This document shows positions 52,910-61,442 of a DNA stretch of 64,000 nt, in pieces. How positions within the stretch are numbered: the first letter of the stretch is position 1; every line of letters begins with the position of its first letter. Under the pieces are notes generated by a model. It was not told where the DNA came from and did not search any database. It was given only the letters and a program-made list of their open reading frames with translations. The DNA is taken from the NCBI GenBank assembly GCA_023227965.1, contig JALOCA010000007.1:44821-108820 (forward strand), given 5' to 3'. The stretch is from Lentimicrobiaceae bacterium (GTDB taxonomy: Bacteria; Bacteroidota; Bacteroidia; Bacteroidales; JALOCA01). Both the position numbers and the translations under genes were made by a program.

Positions 52910-54586
52910 ATGGCAGAAGATTATAAAATCATCTTTTCGATGGTGGACGTGAATAAAATCGTACCCCCATCACGTCAGATATTGAAAGATATTTACCTTT
53001 CTTTTTACTATGGCGCAAAAATAGGCATCATCGGATTAAATGGTGCCGGAAAATCTACCTTGCTGAACATCATTGCCGGAACCGACAAATCTTTTAACGG
53101 AGAAGTTGTTTTTTCGCCAGGTTACAAAGTTGGAATGTTAGAGCAGGAACCACATCTCGACGACAGAAAGACCGTGAAAGAAGTTGTAGAAGAAGGAGCT
53201 GCCGAAATAGTTGCTTTATTGAAAGAATATGAGGTAGTTAATAACAAGTTTGCCGAACCCATGAGCGACGACGAAATGAGCGCCCTCATCGAACGGCAAG
53301 GCAAACTTACAGAACTAATTGAACAGCATAATGCCTGGGAGCTTGATACCAAATTGGAACGGGCAATGGATGCTCTGCGTTGCCCCGAGCCGGATGCTTT
53401 GGTGGCAAACCTGTCGGGGGGCGAACGCCGTCGTGTAGCTCTTTGCAGGCTTTTGCTTCAGGAACCGGATATTCTTCTGTTGGACGAACCCACCAACCAC
53501 CTGGATGCCGAATCGGTGGAATGGCTCGAACATCATTTACAACAATATAAGGGTACAGTAATTGCCGTTACCCACGACCGCTATTTCCTTGACAACGTCG
53601 CCGGATGGATACTCGAACTCGACCGTGGCGAAGGCATTCCCTGGAAAGGAAATTATTCTTCCTGGCTCGACCAGAAAACCAAACGGCTTGCTGCCGAAGA
53701 AAAAATGGAAACCAAACGCCGCAAAACCCTTGAACGCGAACTGGAATGGGTTCGTATGTCGCCCAAAGCCCGCCATGCCAAAGGGAAAGCCCGTTTGAAT
53801 GCTTATGAAAATCTTTTGAGCGAAGACGTAAAACAAAAAGAAGAAAAACTCGAAATTTTCATTCCTAATGGTCCCCGGCTGGGAAATAATGTTATTGAAG
53901 CCGTAAATGTTTCCAAAGCCTTTAGTGATAAACTTCTTTTTGAAAAGCTGAATTTTGCACTGCCTCCGGCGGGTATCGTTGGTGTGATAGGCCCGAATGG
54001 TGCTGGAAAAACCACTCTTTTCAGGTTGATTATGGAAATGGAAAAACCTGACAATGGAGAATTTAAGGTCGGAGAAACCGTAAAAATCGGATACATCGAC
54101 CAGTCGCATGCCGAAATTGATCCGGAAAAGAATGTTTGGGAAGTAATTTCGGGTGGAAATGAGCAACTTCAAATGGGTGGAAAATTAATCAATTCAAGAG
54201 CTTACGTAGCCCGTTTCAACTTTAGCGGAGCCGACCAGGGTAAAAAAACCGGCGTCCTCTCCGGTGGCGAACGCAACCGTCTGCACCTTGCCATGACTTT
54301 GAAAAGCGAAGCCAATGTGTTGCTACTTGACGAACCGACCAATGATATTGATATAAATACCCTCCGCGCATTGGAAGAAGGGCTGGAAAATTTTGCCGGC
54401 TGCGCCGTAATTATTTCACACGATCGCTGGTTTCTCGACCGCGTTGCCACGCATATTCTTGCCTTTGAAGGAAATTCGGAAGTATTTTTCTTTGAAGGAA
54501 ATTATTCCGACTACGAGGAAAACAGACGCAAGCGTTTGGGCGATGAAGCGCCGAAAAGAATTCGTTACAAAAAACTTTTGGCTTAA
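52910..54586 (+). CDS. ettA: ABC-F ATPase, EttA type (energy-dependent translational throttle)
   Basis: A 558-residue soluble ATPase of two ABC domains that acts on the ribosomal E site. Walker A motifs GLNGAGKSTLLN (near 42) and GPNGAGKTTLFR (near 360), LSGGERRRVALCR and LSGGERNRLHLAM signatures, and the linker with MSPKARHAKGKARLNAYE, all as in EttA. The length fits EttA. Its TAA is followed at once by the ATG of the SatD-like gene. Confidence 0.93.
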   Translation: MAEDYKIIFSMVDVNKIVPPSRQILKDIYLSFYYGAKIGIIGLNGAGKSTLLNIIAGTDKSFNGEVVFSPGYKVGMLEQEPHLDDRKTVKEVVEEGAAEIVALLKEYEVVNNKFAEPMSDDEMSALIERQGKLTELIEQHNAWELDTKLERAMDALRCPEPDALVANLSGGERRRVALCRLLLQEPDILLLDEPTNHLDAESVEWLEHHLQQYKGTVIAVTHDRYFLDNVAGWILELDRGEGIPWKGNYSSWLDQKTKRLAAEEKMETKRRKTLERELEWVRMSPKARHAKGKARLNAYENLLSEDVKQKEEKLEIFIPNGPRLGNNVIEAVNVSKAFSDKLLFEKLNFALPPAGIVGVIGPNGAGKTTLFRLIMEMEKPDNGEFKVGETVKIGYIDQSHAEIDPEKNVWEVISGGNEQLQMGGKLINSRAYVARFNFSGADQGKKTGVLSGGERNRLHLAMTLKSEANVLLLDEPTNDIDINTLRALEEGLENFAGCAVIISHDRWFLDRVATHILAFEGNSEVFFFEGNYSDYEENRRKRLGDEAPKRIRYKKLLA

Positions 54587-55258
54587 ATGGAAAATAAACA
54601 TTTTGCTGTCATCACCGGCGACATTGTAGGCTCGTCAAAACTTAACGGCGAACAAAAACGGCTGATGGTTGAAGCCGTGAAAACCGGATTCGCAAGGGTT
54701 CAGGAAATTTCCGGTAATGAAGCTCTTTTAGGTTATTATTTTTTTAGAGGCGATAGTTTTCAGGGTGTTTTAGTCAATCCGAAATATGCTTTAAAGGCTG
54801 CTTTAGCCATAAAAACTGCCCTTCGTACCGAATTTCCGCATCAGCGCAAAAAAGAGGCTCTGGATGCACGGATTGCCATCGGAATAGGTTGTGTTGACAA
54901 TCTTTCTTCAGAAATTCCTGGTACCGGAAACGGAGAAGCATTTCTGCTGTCGGGGCTTACTCTTGATAAAATGAAACCCCGGCAACGTTTAATTATTGTA
55001 ACTTCCAACTCTGCAATTAACTCCGAACTGGTTGCCGAATGTGCTATGGCAGATGCCATTATTTCTCAATGGGCAGTTCAAAGTGCTGAAGCGGTTTATC
55101 TTTCCCTGAAAGGGCTTACGCTGGAGCAAATTGCTGAATCGTCGGGTATTAGCCCTATTGCTGCACATTACCGCCTCGAAAAAGCAGGCTTTTTTGCATT
55201 TATGCAATGGGAAAGCAGATGGATGGAATTATTGGATTTATTAAGTCCAGGGACTTAA
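54587..55258 (+). CDS. SatD-like protein with C-terminal helix-turn-helix
   Basis: A 223-residue protein of the SatD family (named for acid tolerance in streptococci; biochemical role unknown). The N-terminal domain (FAVITGDIVGSSKLNGEQK; GYYFFRGDSFQGVLVN; ARIAIGIGCVD) resembles a nucleotide-cyclase-like fold. A C-terminal segment (LTLEQIAESSGISPIAAHYRLEKAG, about residues 178-202) has the form of a DNA-binding HTH. It begins directly at the ettA stop. The stop codon TAA is inside the first of three phased palindromes. A DUF3307 gene follows, a pairing seen with SatD in other phyla. Confidence 0.8.
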   Translation: MENKHFAVITGDIVGSSKLNGEQKRLMVEAVKTGFARVQEISGNEALLGYYFFRGDSFQGVLVNPKYALKAALAIKTALRTEFPHQRKKEALDARIAIGIGCVDNLSSEIPGTGNGEAFLLSGLTLDKMKPRQRLIIVTSNSAINSELVAECAMADAIISQWAVQSAEAVYLSLKGLTLEQIAESSGISPIAAHYRLEKAGFFAFMQWESRWMELLDLLSPGT

Positions 55259-55316
55259 TTTAGCTAATATTAAGTCCAGGGACTTAAAATAATATTTATT
55301 AAGTCCAGGGACTTAA
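55241..55316. repeat. Three copies of an 18-bp palindrome at exact 29-bp spacing
   Basis: TTAAGTCCAGGGACTTAA occurs identically at 55241-55258, 55270-55287 and 55299-55316. Each has perfect 8-base arms (TTAAGTCC / GGACTTAA) around AG. The start-to-start distance is 29 bases both times, while the 11-base spacers differ and are AT-only or nearly so. The first copy forms the 3' end of the SatD-like reading frame, and the third ends 40 bases before the DUF3307 ATG. Candidate operator array or, in RNA, three hairpins. Confidence 0.9.
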
Positions 55317-55356
55317 TTTTTTATTCATAGTAAAAATTTTTTTAATAGACTTAAAA

Positions 55357-56112
55357 ATGGGAGCATTGCCGGATAATGAAATCATATCACTCATTGTAAG
55401 GCTTTTGGCTGCGCATTTGTTGGCGGATTTTTACCTGCAACCCACATCCTGGGTTTTAGATAAGAAAAAACACAATTGGGCTTCCGCTGAAATGCTGAAG
55501 CATTTAATGGTAATTGCAACAATCAGTTGGATATTTTCCGGTTTTGTTACTGGGATATGGCTGATCCCCATTGCAATATTCGTTTTGGTGCACTGGCTTA
55601 CCGATAGCTGGAAAAGTAGCCGGCAAGAAACCTCCTTCCTTTTTATTTCAGACCAACTTATTCATATACTTACTATTGTATTAATAGTATACATTTTTAA
55701 AAATAATAAAATTCAAACACTTTTCCCACTTTACAGTCAATTTTCAGATATTCACTTCTGGATAATTTTTAGTGGATTTTTACTGGTAGCACATCCTGTC
55801 TCGCACCTTATTTATCTTTTTACCAGACAATTTCAAAAAAACCTGGACAACCGGGAAGAACCGGGGTTGGCAAATGCCGGAAAAACCATTGGTATCCTCG
55901 AACGCTGGCTTATCCTGATTTTCATTTTTATAAACCAGTTTAATGCCGTAGGTTTTCTGATAGCCGCTAAATCCATTCTTAGGTTTGCCGACATTCGCAA
56001 TGCCCCCGACCGGAAAATGGCTGAATATATTCTCATTGGTACCATGATGAGTTTTCTTTTTGCTATAATTATCGGAATAACAATTAATTATTTACATAAA
56101 TTTGAATACTAA
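55357..56112 (+). CDS. DUF3307 family membrane protein
   Basis: A 251-residue integral membrane protein with about six or seven helices. Typical features: LLAAHLLADFYLQPTSWVLDKK near the N terminus and VHWLTDSWK, with membrane-buried Asp and His. Function unknown. It follows the SatD-like gene across the palindrome array, and its 3' end overlaps the upstream region of the thioesterase gene (4 bases before its ATG). Confidence 0.85.
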   Translation: MGALPDNEIISLIVRLLAAHLLADFYLQPTSWVLDKKKHNWASAEMLKHLMVIATISWIFSGFVTGIWLIPIAIFVLVHWLTDSWKSSRQETSFLFISDQLIHILTIVLIVYIFKNNKIQTLFPLYSQFSDIHFWIIFSGFLLVAHPVSHLIYLFTRQFQKNLDNREEPGLANAGKTIGILERWLILIFIFINQFNAVGFLIAAKSILRFADIRNAPDRKMAEYILIGTMMSFLFAIIIGITINYLHKFEY

Positions 56113-56116
56113 TACT

Positions 56117-56566
56117 ATGACTCAAATTCCAATTCGCAGTTACGACACCCATCGCCTTGTAAAAAGTGAAGACCTGAACCACCACGGAACCCTTTTTGCC
56201 GGACGAAGTGCCGAATGGTTTGTAGAAGCCGGTTTCGTAGCCGCATCCAGCCTTTTAAATCCTAAATATTTGATTTGCTTAAAAATACACGGGATGAAAT
56301 TTTCAAAACCGGTTTTACCAGGTGAAACAGTGTGTTTTACAAGCAAAATAGTTTTTGCCGGACGAACCAGCTTAGTTGGCTATATCAGAGTAACGCTTAT
56401 AAATAAACCAGAACAGGTTTTGGTTCACGGCTTTGTTACTTTTGTTCATGTTGACGATAATACCCGTCCACAACCTCATAATATTGAAATGCTTGCAGTT
56501 ACTGCTGAAGATATTGATTTACAGCAAAAAGCAATTGCATTAAAAAACGAATCAGGCAGAAAATGA
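56117..56566 (+). CDS. Acyl-CoA thioesterase (hotdog fold)
   Basis: A 149-residue single hotdog domain starting at ATG 56117 (MTQIPIRSYDTHRLV); an in-frame TTG at 56102 would overlap the DUF3307 stop. The motif LNHHGTLFAGRSAEWFVEAG near residue 20-40 is the YciA/BACH-like active region, with KFSKPVLPGETVCFTSKI next. The substrate is unknown, probably acyl-CoA. Its stop overlaps the ATG of the cupin gene by 4 bases, so the two are coupled. Confidence 0.85.
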   Translation: MTQIPIRSYDTHRLVKSEDLNHHGTLFAGRSAEWFVEAGFVAASSLLNPKYLICLKIHGMKFSKPVLPGETVCFTSKIVFAGRTSLVGYIRVTLINKPEQVLVHGFVTFVHVDDNTRPQPHNIEMLAVTAEDIDLQQKAIALKNESGRK

Positions 56567-57036
56567 TAAAAATCAATCAGGATTTCCTTCAAAAAACATC
56601 CGATCAAGCTAAAATTTCTCCGCGAAAGCGGATGAATTATAATTATCATCCAACGTATGAAGATGGTTTTCAACGGTTTTTAAATGCTATGGAACCCGGA
56701 TCCTACATTCGTCCGCATAAGCACGAAAATCCCGACCGCGACGAAGCGTTCATTGCCCTTCGCGGGAAAATGCTGGTTATTGTTTTTAATAATGACGGAA
56801 GCATTAAAAATCATTGCATTATATCTCCTGACGGAGAAAATGTCGGAGTTGAAATTCCTGCCCGTACGTTTCATACCGTGCTTTCGCTCGAGGAAAACTC
56901 GGTAGCTTATGAAGCCAAAGAAGGTCCGTATATCCCTAAAAATGATATTAATTCCGCTCCATGGTCGCCGCCGGAAGGCACTCCGGAAGCGGAAATCTAT
57001 CTGAAGCATCTTTTACAACAACTTCACCTTGCCTGA
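56563..57036 (+). CDS. WbuC-family cupin metalloprotein
   Basis: A 157-residue cupin. Metal ligands are visible in SYIRPHKHENPDRDEAF (two His and Glu) and the second motif in PARTFHTVLSL. Members of this family are found in O-antigen clusters or near lipid genes. The precise role is unknown; the overlap with the thioesterase suggests joint expression. Confidence 0.8.
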   Translation: MIKINQDFLQKTSDQAKISPRKRMNYNYHPTYEDGFQRFLNAMEPGSYIRPHKHENPDRDEAFIALRGKMLVIVFNNDGSIKNHCIISPDGENVGVEIPARTFHTVLSLEENSVAYEAKEGPYIPKNDINSAPWSPPEGTPEAEIYLKHLLQQLHLA

Positions 57037-57060
57037 AACAAGGAAATTCCTGTACCTTTG
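57029..57060 (+). promoter_or_regulatory. Promoter of hisS
   Basis: TTG (57029-57031) and TACCTTTG (57053-57060) with a 21-base spacing. It overlaps the end of the cupin gene and gives a leader of about 65 bases before the hisS ATG at 57131. Confidence 0.5.
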
Positions 57061-57130
57061 CACACCTAATTTTTACGGCATTGTTTTCTGGTTTATCCGG
57101 AAATAATGCTGATTTTTAAATTTTTATATA

Positions 57131-58495
57131 ATGGCACAAAAACCGTCCATCCCCAAAGGAACCCGCGACTTCTCCCCCATGGAAATGATGCGCAGGAACT
57201 ATATTTTCGATACAATCCGTTCTGTTTTTAAACTTTACGGCTATCAGCCCATAGAAACTCCGGCGATGGAAAACCTTTCTACCCTGCTGGGAAAATATGG
57301 AGAAGAAGGGGACAAACTTCTTTTTAGAGTCCTGAATTCCGGTGATTTCCTGCAAAATTTGCCATTGAATGACAATCAGTTGCCAACAGCAAATAAACTT
57401 GCCCCTTTAATTTCTGAAAAAGGTTTGCGCTATGATCTTACCGTGCCTTTTGCACGTTATGTGGTTCAATACCGGAACGATATTACTTTTCCTTTCAAAC
57501 GTTACCAAATTCAGCCCGTTTGGCGTGCCGACCGTCCGCAAAAAGGCCGTTACCGTGAATTTTACCAATGCGACGTGGATGTGATCGGTAGCGATTCGTT
57601 GCTTAACGAAGTTGAACTGATCCAGATCATTGATGCTATTTTTTCTGCTTTACGGATAAACGTAAAAATTCTTATCAACAACCGTAAAATCCTTGCCGGG
57701 ATATCCGAAGTAATAGGAGAAGCTGCAAAAATCACCGACATTACCGTTGCGATTGACAAATTGGATAAAATTGGCGCCGAAAATGTGAATACGGAACTGG
57801 CAGAAAAAGGCATTCCTGCCGAAGCCATAGAAAAGTTGCAACCCATTCTCAATCTTCAGGGAAACACAGCAGAAAAGCTTGAAAAACTGCAAAAACTGCT
57901 TGAAAATTCAGCTACCGGATTGAAAGGAATCGAAGAAATGAAAACCGTGTTCGGATATTTCAACCAGTTGAACCTTACAGCCGAAGCCGAACTTAATCTT
58001 ACCCTTGCCCGCGGATTGAATTATTACACAGGCGCTATTATCGAGGTAAAGGCGATGGATGTTCCTATGGGAAGTATTTGTGGCGGTGGTCGTTACGACG
58101 ATCTTACCGGAATTTTCGGTCTTCCTGGCGTTTCCGGTGTAGGCGTTTCCTTTGGTGCCGACAGGATTTACGACGTTATGAACGAGCTAAATCTCTTTCC
58201 AGAAAATAAAGAAGTTAGCAGCCAGGTGCTTTTGGTAAATTTTGGCGCCAAAGAAGAAAAATATTGCCTGAATGTAGCCACACAATTGCGTCAAAAAGGT
58301 ATTAATACAGATATTTATCCAGAATCAACAAAAATAAAAAAGCAAATGGCTTATGCTGATGCAAAAAATATACCTTATGTTATCATCATAGGGAGCGAAG
58401 AAATGAAAAGTGGAATTCTTACACTTAAAAATATGATTACCGGTAAGCAGGAAAATCTTTCCGAACAAGAAATTATCCAGAAATTAATCTGTTAA
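57131..58495 (+). CDS. hisS: Histidyl-tRNA synthetase
   Basis: Charges tRNA-His. The 454 residues hold class II motif 1 in PKGTRDFSPMEMMRR, motif 2 with FKRYQIQPVWRADRPQKGRYREFYQCD (the R in PVWRADRP), the histidyl-specific LARGLNYYTGAIIE, motif 3 GGGRYDDL, GVSFGADRIYDV, and the C-terminal anticodon-binding domain (about 355-454). It starts a small set with hutH and rocD, on the same strand. Confidence 0.96.
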   Translation: MAQKPSIPKGTRDFSPMEMMRRNYIFDTIRSVFKLYGYQPIETPAMENLSTLLGKYGEEGDKLLFRVLNSGDFLQNLPLNDNQLPTANKLAPLISEKGLRYDLTVPFARYVVQYRNDITFPFKRYQIQPVWRADRPQKGRYREFYQCDVDVIGSDSLLNEVELIQIIDAIFSALRINVKILINNRKILAGISEVIGEAAKITDITVAIDKLDKIGAENVNTELAEKGIPAEAIEKLQPILNLQGNTAEKLEKLQKLLENSATGLKGIEEMKTVFGYFNQLNLTAEAELNLTLARGLNYYTGAIIEVKAMDVPMGSICGGGRYDDLTGIFGLPGVSGVGVSFGADRIYDVMNELNLFPENKEVSSQVLLVNFGAKEEKYCLNVATQLRQKGINTDIYPESTKIKKQMAYADAKNIPYVIIIGSEEMKSGILTLKNMITGKQENLSEQEIIQKLIC

Positions 58496-58538
58496 TTGTC
58501 TTTTTATTTTAAATTAATAACCTTTTAATTTTAAATTA

Positions 58539-60086
58539 ATGCAAAATATTCATTATATTTCTGTCGAAACATTGCAATTTGAAACCATCGAAAAAATCAT
58601 AAAACAACATTTTCAACTGCAACTCACGGAAGATTCAAAACAAAGAATAGAAAAATGCCGCAACTACTTAGATAAAAAAATGGAAACCTCATCCGATCCC
58701 ATCTATGGAGTAAATACCGGATTTGGTGCTCTTTGCGAACATAAAATTTCTAAGGATGAGCTTTCTGCACTTCAACGTAATCTGGTGATGTCGCATGCCT
58801 GCGGCACTGGTGAAGAAGTTCCGCAGGAAATCGTAAAATTAATGCTGTTGCTTAAAATACAATCACTTTCATATGGTAATTCAGGCGTTCAGCTAAAAAC
58901 TGTTGAGCGTTTGATTGACTTTTTCAACCACGACATCCTTCCGGTAGTTTATCAGCAAGGCTCGCTTGGGGCTTCTGGTGATTTGGCGCCTCTGGCTCAC
59001 CTCTCTCTGCCTTTACTCGGTCTTGGAGAAGTTTATTTCGAAGGGAAAAAACAGCAAAGTGCTGCCATTTACCAAAAATTTGGTTGGAAACCAATTGTAT
59101 TACAATCAAAAGAAGGACTTGCATTGCTAAATGGCACCCAGTTTATGAGTGCTTACGGCGTTTATTGCTGCCTTCGTGTTTTCAAACTCTCGCGCCTTGC
59201 CGACATCACCGCCGCAATTTCGTTGGATGCCTTTGATGGTTTAATAGAACCTTTTCATCCTCACATACAGCAGATAAGACCTCATTATGGCCAAATAAAA
59301 ACAGCAAGACGCTTCCGAAATATTTTAAGTGGCAGCGAACTTATTTCAAGACAAAAAACTCACGTTCAAGATCCCTATTCATTCCGTTGCATCCCGCAGG
59401 TGCATGGAGCTTCCAAAGATTCAATTATTTACGTTGCTTACGTTTTCCGAAACGAAATTAATTCCGTTACCGACAACCCTACAATATTTCCGGAAGAAGA
59501 TTTAATAATTTCAGCCGGAAATTTCCACGGGCAACCATTAGCTCTTGCCTTTGATAATCTTTGCATTGCAATGGCAGAGCTTGGAAATATCTCTGAACGA
59601 CGCACTTATCAGCTAATTTCAGGAAAACGAGGTTTGCCGCCTTTTCTGGTTGCCAAACCAGGATTGAATTCCGGATTCATGATTCCGCAATACACTGCTG
59701 CATCAATAGTTAGCCAAAACAAACAGCTTTGTACCCCGGCTTCGGTTGACTCTATCGAATCTTCAAACGGGCAGGAAGACCACGTAAGCATGGGAGCCAA
59801 CGCCGCTACCAAGGCTTTCCGCGTGCTGGAAAATCTGGAACGTATTCTTGCTATTGAATTTTACAATGCCGCACAGGCTTTGGAATTCCGGCGTCCGGCT
59901 AAAACATCTCCCTTCCTCGAAAATTTTTTGGAAAAATATCGTAAAATAGTTTCATTCATTGATAATGACAAAGTTATGTATAACGATATTCGGCTAACCG
60001 TTGATTTTCTGAAAAATGTAGAATTGCAACTCCCCGAAGAAGAACCCGACCGATACGAACTTTGGACAAAACTCGGACAATTTTAA
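58539..60086 (+). CDS. hutH: Histidine ammonia-lyase
   Basis: Converts histidine to trans-urocanate. The 515 residues carry the standard MIO triad in GSLGASGDLAPLAH (near residue 148), YGVNTGFGALC, VMSHACGTG, THVQDPYSFRCIPQVHGA and NGQEDHVSMGAN, all close to histidase. hutU and hutI are not in the window. It lies 43 bases after hisS, so both histidine-related genes may be transcribed together. It is clearly different from the lyase at 32968. Confidence 0.93.
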   Translation: MQNIHYISVETLQFETIEKIIKQHFQLQLTEDSKQRIEKCRNYLDKKMETSSDPIYGVNTGFGALCEHKISKDELSALQRNLVMSHACGTGEEVPQEIVKLMLLLKIQSLSYGNSGVQLKTVERLIDFFNHDILPVVYQQGSLGASGDLAPLAHLSLPLLGLGEVYFEGKKQQSAAIYQKFGWKPIVLQSKEGLALLNGTQFMSAYGVYCCLRVFKLSRLADITAAISLDAFDGLIEPFHPHIQQIRPHYGQIKTARRFRNILSGSELISRQKTHVQDPYSFRCIPQVHGASKDSIIYVAYVFRNEINSVTDNPTIFPEEDLIISAGNFHGQPLALAFDNLCIAMAELGNISERRTYQLISGKRGLPPFLVAKPGLNSGFMIPQYTAASIVSQNKQLCTPASVDSIESSNGQEDHVSMGANAATKAFRVLENLERILAIEFYNAAQALEFRRPAKTSPFLENFLEKYRKIVSFIDNDKVMYNDIRLTVDFLKNVELQLPEEEPDRYELWTKLGQF

Positions 60087-60109
60087 GTTTTTTCTTTCGT
60101 CGAATTTAA

Positions 60110-60117
60110 TACCTTTG
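60110..60117 (+). promoter_or_regulatory. -7 box of rocD
   Basis: TACCTTTG lies 40 bases before the rocD ATG; -33 has only a T-rich stretch. Confidence 0.45.
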
Positions 60118-60156
60118 CAGCATAATTCTATTCAATAACTTCTTAATAAAGTAAGT

Positions 60157-61380
60157 ATGACTCAAACTATGAACTCCGGCTTAGCTATGCAGCTTGAAGA
60201 TAAGTACGGAGCACACAACTATCATCCGCTGCCGGTAGTGCTTTCCCGTGGAAAAGGACCCCTGGTTTGGGACGTAGAAGGCAAACAATATTACGATTTT
60301 CTTTCAGCATATTCAGCCGTAAACCAAGGACATTGTCATCCTAAAATAATTAAGGCAATGGCTGACCAGGCTCAGGTTTTAACTCTTACTTCAAGAGCTT
60401 TTTACAACGATTGCCTTGGTCCTTATGAAAAGTTTATTACCGAATATTTCGGATATCAGCGTGTTCTACCAATGAATAGCGGTGCAGAAGCCGACGAAAC
60501 CGCTCTTAAACTTACCCGCAAATGGGCTTATAAAGTTAAGGGAATTCCGCAAAATGAAGCAAAAATAATTGTTTGCGAAAACAACTTTCATGGTCGTACA
60601 ACTACCATAATTTCTTTTTCAACCGACCCGGATGCCTATTCCGATTACGGTCCTTTTACTCCCGGATTTATCATTATTCCTTACAACGACATTCCTGCCC
60701 TGGAAAAGGCACTTCAAGACCCCAATGTTGCAGGTTTTCTTGTTGAACCTATTCAGGGTGAAGCCGGTGTGTTTGTTCCCGACGAGGGCTACCTGGCTAA
60801 AGCTTCTGCTCTTTGCAAAGCAAAAAATGTTCTTTTTATTGCCGACGAAGTTCAAACCGGTATTGCACGTACCGGCAAACTTCTTGCCTGCGACCACGAA
60901 GGCGTTCGCCCCGATATTTTAATTCTTGGGAAAGCCCTTTCGGGCGGAACAATGCCTATTTCAGCAGTTCTTGCCGACGACGAAATTATGCTGACAATAA
61001 AACCCGGTGAACATGGTTCAACTTTTGGGGGTAATCCTTTGGCTGCGAAAGTTGCCATTGCTGCCCTCGAAGTTGTTAAAGAAGAAAAACTTGCCGATAA
61101 AGCCGAATATCTTGGAAATATTTTCAGAAAAGAAATTCGCAAAATCAAAAGCGATATGATTGAATTGGTTCGCGGAAAAGGTTTGCTGAATGCTGTGATT
61201 ATCCGCCCCAGAAATGGCAAGGAAGCATGGGATATTTGTTTAAAAATGCGCGACAATGGTGTGCTGGCTAAACCTACTCATCAGCATATTATCCGTTTTG
61301 CCCCTCCTTTGGTAATTAGTGAAGAACATATTCTCGATGCTGTGGAAAGAATAAAACAATCAATTATTTCTTTCGAATAA
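60157..61380 (+). CDS. rocD: Ornithine aminotransferase
   Basis: PLP enzyme that converts ornithine and 2-oxoglutarate to glutamate-semialdehyde and glutamate. The 407 residues fit. Markers: DKYGAHNYHPLPVVLSRGKG near the N terminus, PMNSGAEADETALKLTRKWAY, ENNFHGRTTTIISFSTD, FIADEVQTGIARTGKLLACDH, and the PLP lysine in ILGKALSGGTMPIS. It supplies the arginine/proline side of glutamate metabolism, with a terminator directly after. Confidence 0.95.
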   Translation: MTQTMNSGLAMQLEDKYGAHNYHPLPVVLSRGKGPLVWDVEGKQYYDFLSAYSAVNQGHCHPKIIKAMADQAQVLTLTSRAFYNDCLGPYEKFITEYFGYQRVLPMNSGAEADETALKLTRKWAYKVKGIPQNEAKIIVCENNFHGRTTTIISFSTDPDAYSDYGPFTPGFIIIPYNDIPALEKALQDPNVAGFLVEPIQGEAGVFVPDEGYLAKASALCKAKNVLFIADEVQTGIARTGKLLACDHEGVRPDILILGKALSGGTMPISAVLADDEIMLTIKPGEHGSTFGGNPLAAKVAIAALEVVKEEKLADKAEYLGNIFRKEIRKIKSDMIELVRGKGLLNAVIIRPRNGKEAWDICLKMRDNGVLAKPTHQHIIRFAPPLVISEEHILDAVERIKQSIISFE

Positions 61381-61382
61381 TT

Positions 61383-61420
61383 AAAAAAAAGCCGGTCTTC
61401 AAAAAGAAGCCGGCTTTTTT
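61383..61420. terminator. Terminator between rocD and the superoxide dismutase
   Basis: An A-rich arm with GCCGGTCTTC (61391-61400) pairs with GAAGCCGGC (61406-61414) followed by six T residues. Convergent genes on both sides and A/T runs on both flanks make it bidirectional. Confidence 0.88.
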
Positions 61421-61442
61421 CCTGAATTAACCAAACTACAAC

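Noticed and set aside
55241..55316. A very short CRISPR array
   Set aside because: The repeat is 18 bases with 11-base AT-rich spacers; spacers are far too short, no cas genes are near, and the first copy encodes the end of a protein.
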